A DNA stretch of 64,000 nt from Paenibacillus luteus (GTDB taxonomy: Bacteria > Bacillota > Bacilli > Paenibacillales > Paenibacillaceae): the NCBI RefSeq assembly GCF_006542765.1, contig NZ_SKCD01000022.1, positions 62,001 to 126,000 on the forward strand, in the 5' to 3' direction. Each line of letters begins with the position of its first letter. The stretch's first letter is position 1. Both the position numbers and the translations under genes were made by a program. Below, in pieces: positions 59,339-64,000 of the stretch. The notes below the pieces were generated by a model. That model was not told where the DNA came from, searched no databases, and was given only the letters and a program-made list of their open reading frames with translations.

Positions 59339-60874
59339 TTATTTTCCATAGCCAAGTGCCTTAAGCTGCTCTAACGCACTGTCCATAAACGTCTTATAGT
59401 TCATAGATGTCTCCAGCGTCTTAATAAAGTCGTCATATTGGCTTAACGGGCGTTTATTATAAATAAATTTCGCAAGCTCTTCCTCTATATAACGGTCCGC
59501 ATCAGCTGGATTAAAGCCCTGAGGATTATCAATGAATCCGTTCAGTATCTCGATACGCGGCTGTTCGCTCGCAAAAGCAATCGCTTCTGACTGAGCGGAG
59601 AATTTGGCTTGCAAATACTCCATTTCAGGTCTGCCGGTGAATTGGTACAGCCAGGAATAACCGACATCGCCTGCTTTGTCTGTCATCTTCGGTTTGCCGT
59701 TATCAAGCGTGAAGTGCGTATCCTGGATTCCGAATTGAACCAACAGCGAGCCTCCGTCCGGATTGGAAATGTAATTCAGCAAATCAAATACTCGCTGCAG
59801 CTTTTCCGGATCTTTCTCCAGTGCCTTCGGAATGGCGAATCGGCCTGGCGCCGCGCCAATATCCCATGATCCGTCGTACTGCCCCCCTTTGCCTGTCGGC
59901 GCAGTCATCTGCAGCCATTCCGCATTGGGATTAACCGTTTTAATTTGCTCCACGAACTGTTCTTTGGTCATATTGGGCCAATCAAGATAAACGATGCCTG
60001 CCTGCCCTTTGATCGCCTTTTCTTGATGCTGAAGTCCGCTATTGGCCAGCAGCTCGGGATCAACAGATCCTGAAGCGATCATATTTTTAATAAATTCCAG
60101 TGCCTCCTTCATCGCCGGGTCATACAGACCGTTGACGACTGCCCCATCCTTCTCATAAAAGTTTCCGGGCATGCCGGCGCCGAATGCGCCGAATACAGGC
60201 GAGAATGCTCCAATCTTGCCACCTGTCAAACCGATGGTATCCGGCTTGCCGTTCCCATCCGGATCGTTCTTCGTAAAGGCTTCTGCCACCGTTGATAATT
60301 CTTCCACGGTCTTAGGTACTTGAAGCTGCAATTTCTCCAGCCAGTCCTTGCGAATCCAATAGGTGTTGTAAGGGATTTGCGGAGATTTGGAAATCGCGTA
60401 TACCTTTCCGTCAACCATGCCCTTCTTGACGCTGTCTTCGCCAATGAAAGCTACCGTTTGCTCCAGCTTATCCATGTATGACGTTAAATCAAGGAGCAAC
60501 CCCTGTTTGGAAAACTCTATCAATTGCTGGCGGTCGACCATGAACAGATCCGGAAAATTTCCCGAGGCCATTCGGACACTCAATTGGTTGCTGTAATCGT
60601 CACCCGACGGATACACCGTTAGGTTAAGGTCAATGTTCAGCGCTTTGTCGAGCTCCTGCTTAATGACATCCTTATCCGGGGAAGGCAGGTTGTTTCCCGT
60701 TTCAATAATTTCGATCTTCACCGGTTTGCTGCTCGGCTGCGCCGTTTCTGCGTTTGGCTTGGCCGTATTGCTTGGGTCACCGCCCACAATCTTATTGCCA
60801 TCTCCTCCCGAACAAGCGGTAAGCATAGCTCCAAGCATAGAAGCGGTTAACAATATAGATAATATTTTTCTCAT
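59339..60874 (-). CDS. Extracellular sugar-binding lipoprotein (LplA-like)
   Basis: Binding protein of about 511 residues. Lipobox MLTACSGGD with the Cys near residue 21; then a spacer rich in Pro/Asn, KIEIIETGNNLPSP and the loop TKNDPDGNGKPDTIG near 190. ATG 60872-60874 follows AAAGGGGAT; an upstream extension of 53 codons is not credible because it would precede the signal peptide. Last gene of the LplB-YtcP-binding protein operon and just before a terminator. Confidence 0.92.
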   Translation of the reverse strand: MRKILSILLTASMLGAMLTACSGGDGNKIVGGDPSNTAKPNAETAQPSSKPVKIEIIETGNNLPSPDKDVIKQELDKALNIDLNLTVYPSGDDYSNQLSVRMASGNFPDLFMVDRQQLIEFSKQGLLLDLTSYMDKLEQTVAFIGEDSVKKGMVDGKVYAISKSPQIPYNTYWIRKDWLEKLQLQVPKTVEELSTVAEAFTKNDPDGNGKPDTIGLTGGKIGAFSPVFGAFGAGMPGNFYEKDGAVVNGLYDPAMKEALEFIKNMIASGSVDPELLANSGLQHQEKAIKGQAGIVYLDWPNMTKEQFVEQIKTVNPNAEWLQMTAPTGKGGQYDGSWDIGAAPGRFAIPKALEKDPEKLQRVFDLLNYISNPDGGSLLVQFGIQDTHFTLDNGKPKMTDKAGDVGYSWLYQFTGRPEMEYLQAKFSAQSEAIAFASEQPRIEILNGFIDNPQGFNPADADRYIEEELAKFIYNKRPLSQYDDFIKTLETSMNYKTFMDSALEQLKALGYGK

Positions 60875-60947
60875 CTTCTTATCCCCTTTCATCACTCTTG
60901 CTATGGTACAAGTCCGCATAGCTGGCCAGTAATCTATGCGGCCTTGG

Positions 60948-61808
60948 TCAACCTTTAATGGATCCAAGCAGCATGCCTTTCGTAAAATGCTTTTGGAGGA
61001 ACGGATAGATGACGATGACCGGCAGACTGGCAATCATGACAGATGCCATCTGCATGGTCTGGGTGGGCATCATGTTCTCCGCATTTTCAAGCGGCTGCTG
61101 GCTTTGCATCAGGATTTCCCTGACGACAACCTGAAGCGGATACAGCGTGCGGTCGGTCACATAAAAAATCGCCTGAAAAAATTCGTTCCAGTGGCCGACC
61201 AAATAAAACAAACCAACCGTTAGCAAAACAGGAACCGAGAGCGGCGTTACGATTTGAAGCAATATTCGAAATTCCTTCGCGCCATCTATCCTGGCGGATT
61301 CGAACAGCTCCTCCGGCAGCCCTTCAAAGAAGCTCTTCATAATGAGCACATTAAAGCTCCAAACCGCGTTAGGCAAAATCATAGCCCAGATCGAGTCGAG
61401 CAGCCCCAAGGATTTGACAACCAGATAGGTTGGAATGATTCCTCCGCTGAATAACAGGGTGAACACAATCATCATGAGAAAAAAGTTTCTTGCGGGCAAG
61501 TTTTTACGGCTAAGCGGGTAAGCCATCAGGCCTGTCAATATGAGATTCACGGCCGTGCCGATCACCGTGATGAGAACCGTAATTTGGAACGCTTTCGGAA
61601 TATTCGACTCCGTCAGCAGCGTTCGGTAGGCTGTGAAGGTTATTTCTCTTGGGAACAATATAAATCCTCCATTGCGCAGCACTTCACCGAAAGGGGTAAT
61701 CGAAACGGCTACCACATACAGGATGGGCAATATGGCAGCCAGGCCGCATAACCCCAGAATAACATACACGATGGAGTTGAAAATTTTATCATCGAGACTT
61801 TTTACCAT
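60948..61808 (-). CDS. ABC transporter permease, YtcP/MalG type
   Basis: Inner-membrane permease of 286 residues with six helices, EAA loop LPEELFESARIDGAKEFR near 175 and end motif FTKGMLLGSIKG. Its ATG overlaps the LplB stop by seven bases, so the two halves of the channel are made in step. Ribosome site GAAGGGAT. Confidence 0.92.
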   Translation of the reverse strand: MVKSLDDKIFNSIVYVILGLCGLAAILPILYVVAVSITPFGEVLRNGGFILFPREITFTAYRTLLTESNIPKAFQITVLITVIGTAVNLILTGLMAYPLSRKNLPARNFFLMMIVFTLLFSGGIIPTYLVVKSLGLLDSIWAMILPNAVWSFNVLIMKSFFEGLPEELFESARIDGAKEFRILLQIVTPLSVPVLLTVGLFYLVGHWNEFFQAIFYVTDRTLYPLQVVVREILMQSQQPLENAENMMPTQTMQMASVMIASLPVIVIYPFLQKHFTKGMLLGSIKG

Positions 61809-62770
61809 ATCCCTTCACCCCACTTCTTCGCCATTCGATTAGCACCTAATACAAGGATTAGCCCTATGACGGACTTGAACAATCCGACGGCAGACGCCAA
61901 ACTGAAATTCAACTGCTGCAACCCTGTGCGATACACCCAAGTGTCAAGAATATCGGCGACCGGATAAACCTGTATGTTGTACAAAATGTAAATTTGATCA
62001 AAGCCGGCATCCAGCAAATGGCCGAGCTTGAGAATGAACAGCAGAATAATAATGCTTCGGATCCCCGGCAGTGTAATATGCCAAATCATGCGCACCCGAC
62101 TTGCGCCGTCCACTTTCGCTGCTTCATAAAGAGTAGGATCGATGCCTGCCATTGCGGCCAAGTAGATGATGGCTCCCCAGCCGAGATTTTGCCAAACCTC
62201 TGAGCCGACTAGGATACTGCGGAAATAATCGGTCGAAGTGAGAAAGGGTACGGAGGTGCCCCCTGCTTCTACAATCCAGCGATTAATCAATCCTCCGTTT
62301 TGAGAGAATAACGTCAAGAGAATACCAAATATAATGACCCAGGATAAAAAATGCGGCATATACGTGAGCGTCTGAACGATTGACTTCAACCACCGAACAC
62401 GGCATTCATTCAGCAGCAGCGCCAGTAGAATCGGAGGCAGCGTACCCCAGACCAGCTTATATACGCTGATTAATAACGTATTCGACAGCAATTGGCCGAA
62501 ATAGGGAGATTGATAGAAATCCTGAAAATGCTTATACCATGGATTAACCCATGAGCTTCCTGTAATGCCCTCTAGAATTGCAAAGTTTTTAAACGCAATG
62601 ATGACCCCATACATCGGAAAATACCGAAAGATGATGAAGTAGATTACACCAGGCAACAGCATGATGTAAAAGGCCCGGAAGCTCCAGATCGTTCTAAGAA
62701 TCGACTGCAGTTTCGTCTTCGGAGTAGGTCCTATCCGAGGGGTGGGCGTAAGGCTGTGATCGGCTTCCAT
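61802..62770 (-). CDS. ABC transporter permease, LplB type
   Basis: Inner-membrane permease of 322 residues. Helix 1 is FYIMLLPGVIYFIIFRYFPMYG; EAA loop LYEAAKVDGASRVRMI near 225. AAGGAGG precedes ATG 62770. First gene of the third importer operon, with a consensus cre site 17 bases upstream of the start codon. The sensor kinase gene further upstream on the same strand probably belongs to its control. Confidence 0.92.
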   Translation of the reverse strand: MEADHSLTPTPRIGPTPKTKLQSILRTIWSFRAFYIMLLPGVIYFIIFRYFPMYGVIIAFKNFAILEGITGSSWVNPWYKHFQDFYQSPYFGQLLSNTLLISVYKLVWGTLPPILLALLLNECRVRWLKSIVQTLTYMPHFLSWVIIFGILLTLFSQNGGLINRWIVEAGGTSVPFLTSTDYFRSILVGSEVWQNLGWGAIIYLAAMAGIDPTLYEAAKVDGASRVRMIWHITLPGIRSIIILLFILKLGHLLDAGFDQIYILYNIQVYPVADILDTWVYRTGLQQLNFSLASAVGLFKSVIGLILVLGANRMAKKWGEGIW

Positions 62771-62786
62771 CGTATCCCTCCTTATT

Positions 62787-62800
62787 TGAATGCGCTTCCA
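62787..62800. promoter_or_regulatory. Putative cre site (CcpA) before third importer operon
   Basis: Minus-strand TGGAAGCGCATTCA fits every fixed position of the cre consensus. It lies 17 bases before the LplB start codon, downstream of the expected promoter, where a bound CcpA would block elongation. Confidence 0.7.
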
Positions 62801-62896
62801 ATAAGATAAGTATAATCACTGGAATAAAGTGCCGATATACACAAAAACGTAAATAATGTACAGATATTGAAGGAACTTAATCAGGCATTCCCCACA

Positions 62897-62910
62897 TTCA
62901 TGCGCTTCCA
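62897..62910. promoter_or_regulatory. Second cre-like site
   Basis: Minus-strand TGGAAGCGCATGAA shares TGGAAGCGCAT with the proximal site 110 bases away but lacks the C near its right end, so it is a weaker match. Confidence 0.45.
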
Positions 62911-62923
62911 TACGCATACGCGA

Positions 62924-62949
62924 AGAGGCTGTCCCGCAGGACAGCCTCT
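62924..62949 (-). terminator. Hairpin after the sensor kinase gene
   Basis: AGAGGCTGTCC pairs perfectly with GGACAGCCTCT across four bases. The flank on the minus strand (TCGCG) is not T-rich, so termination may be incomplete and the kinase and importer genes could be partly co-transcribed. Confidence 0.5.
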
Positions 62950-62966
62950 CCATGTTCACTATAAGC

Positions 62967-64000
62967 TTAGCTCCAAATGCCCAAACGTTCATCGCTTTCA
63001 GCAAGTAAAGGCATATCCACTCGAATAACGGTTCCTCTGCCCATCGAGCTTCCGATTCGCAAGCCGTAAGGCTCACCATGATGGATTCGTATCCGTTCAT
63101 GTACATTGCGCAGGCCAATACCTGTGAAACGGTAGGCCGAGCGATCCTGCCCGGGGTGATCCTGCAGCAGCTTGCCTCTTTGTTCCATTGGGATTCCAAT
63201 TCCGTCATCGCGGACATAAAGCCGCAGCTTGCTCTTCTCCATATCGGCTTTGATCGTGATAAGGCCGCCGTGATTAGGCGTTATGCCATGAAACAAAGCA
63301 TTTTCCACGAGCGGCTGGAGGGTAAGCTTAAGAATCCGGTAATGCATCAGCGATGGATCGATCTCCAGCTTATAGCGGTACTGCTCGCCATAACGCACCT
63401 GTTGAATGTGCATATACATGCGCAGCCCTTCTAGTTCTTCTTCTAATGAGACGTACTCCGACTGTTTGTCAAAGCTGAAGCTGAGCAGCTTCACTAGAGA
63501 GCGAATGGTATCGCGCACCTCGTCAATCCGCTGCTGCTTCGCCAGACTGCTGATGCAGGCAAGCGTGTTATATAGAAAATGCGGAGCGATTTGGCTTCGC
63601 AGCATCTTCAGCTCGTATTCCTTTTTCTGCTCCTCTGCCGATTTTGTCTTTTGCAGCAGGCTTTGAATCCGCTCTAGCATCGCGTTGTAGCTTTGCGTCA
63701 GCCGCCCGATCTCGTCCCGCCGCGTGACCGGCAGCTTTGCCACAACCTGGAGATCGTTAAGTCGATCCATCTTTTCAACAAACCTGCGAATCGGATGCGT
63801 GAAGGAGCGGCTGAGCAGGTACGCGCTGAGCAGCAGTACGAGAATCCATACAATGCTCGCCGTCCTGTAGTTATTATTCAGCTTCTGCAAATCCTGATAG
63901 AAATAATCTTCTTCGATAAAGGCTGCGAGAGACCAGCCCAAGCGGTTTTTCGCCGATTTTACCGCCACCAGCGGGTTCAGAGAATGGCCTTTTATACCAT
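62967..64000 (-). CDS. Sensor histidine kinase, YesM/LytS type (5' end off window)
   Basis: C-terminal part of a membrane sensor kinase; the frame is open to the right window edge, so the N-terminal sensor is missing. Visible are the end of an extracellular domain (GWSLAAFIEEDYFYQDL), a membrane helix (ASIVWILVLLLSAYLLS), a HAMP domain (RRFVEKMDRLNDLQVVAKLP), the His_kinase box RSQIAPHFLYNTLACI, and ATPase boxes LQPLVENALFHGI, VRDDGIGIPME and GRGTVIRVDMP. The usual NPHFLYNTL is altered to APHFLYNTL. Probably partners a YesN-type regulator outside the window and controls the importer operon that follows it. Confidence 0.92.
   Translation of the reverse strand, partial: GIKGHSLNPLVAVKSAKNRLGWSLAAFIEEDYFYQDLQKLNNNYRTASIVWILVLLLSAYLLSRSFTHPIRRFVEKMDRLNDLQVVAKLPVTRRDEIGRLTQSYNAMLERIQSLLQKTKSAEEQKKEYELKMLRSQIAPHFLYNTLACISSLAKQQRIDEVRDTIRSLVKLLSFSFDKQSEYVSLEEELEGLRMYMHIQQVRYGEQYRYKLEIDPSLMHYRILKLTLQPLVENALFHGITPNHGGLITIKADMEKSKLRLYVRDDGIGIPMEQRGKLLQDHPGQDRSAYRFTGIGLRNVHERIRIHHGEPYGLRIGSSMGRGTVIRVDMPLLAESDERLGIWS

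Noticed and set aside
62816..63217. Minus-strand 133-codon frame
   Set aside because: It overlaps the histidine kinase gene in another frame and crosses the hairpin and cre-like sites.

Overview
The window looks like chromosomal DNA of a spore-forming Gram-positive bacterium, most likely Paenibacillus or a close relative. This rests on a cotJABC spore-coat operon, three LplB/YtcP/lipoprotein sugar ABC transporters without their own ATPase, several YesM/YesN-type two-component or one-component AraC regulators, PhyH/AraC gene pairs, and strong AGGAGG ribosome binding sites. Almost all genes serve uptake, breakdown and sensing of plant-derived carbohydrates and polyols. No rRNA, tRNA, CRISPR array, prophage or intact insertion sequence was seen.

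Layout. 1-6.1 kb: 3' part missing of a sensor kinase, then a three-gene hydrolase operon (alpha/beta esterase, SGNH esterase, GH2 beta-glycosidase); this end is visibly AT-richer than the rest. 6.1-6.86 kb: gene-free, with a possible group II intron maturase relic and a 17-bp perfect inverted repeat. 6.86-8.0 kb: cotJA-cotJB-cotJC. 8.2-11 kb: arylamine N-acetyltransferase and two divergent AraC regulators. 11.4-14.2 kb: a three-part oxygenase (membrane di-iron desaturase/hydroxylase, Rieske ferredoxin, FAD reductase) with the architecture of rhizopine-type MocD-MocE-MocF. 14.3-28 kb: one very long minus-strand operon: LplB-YtcP-binding protein, GH43, ThuA-like, zinc dehydrogenase, tagatose-epimerase-like protein, alpha/beta hydrolase, two TIM-barrel proteins, a Gfo/Idh/MocA dehydrogenase and another TIM-barrel protein, with a further TIM-barrel gene behind its terminator. 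Its likely regulator is the membrane AraC protein at 28.1-30.3 kb.

30.5-31.3 kb: PhyH dioxygenase. 31.6-39.6 kb: complete inositol catabolic operon iolD-iolE-iolC-iolA-iolJ-iolG-iolB, with two LacI-type operators around its promoter and a LacI-family gene upstream. 39.6-40.9 kb: a repeat-rich gene-free stretch. 42-46.7 kb: diguanylate cyclase, a TPR-Imm51-like protein, a ROK regulator and an MFS transporter. 47-55.7 kb: response regulator, histidine kinase and a second binding protein in one operon, feeding a binding-protein/permease operon. 55.9-59.3 kb: small basic protein, 2-hydroxyacid dehydrogenase, divergent PhyH/AraC pair. 59.3-64 kb: third binding-protein/permease operon behind a histidine kinase cut by the window edge.

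How it may work together. Lipoproteins and LplB/YtcP permeases import oligosaccharides or modified sugars (energised by a shared MsmX-type ATPase encoded elsewhere). GH2, GH43 and esterases trim them. The Gfo/Idh/MocA, ThuA and IolE-like TIM-barrel enzymes suggest oxidation-based processing of unusual glycosides or polyols. The iol operon converts inositol to central metabolites, and the MocDEF-like oxygenase could feed it by O-demethylating methyl-inositols. CcpA-type cre sites sit before two transport operons and the AraC sensor gene.
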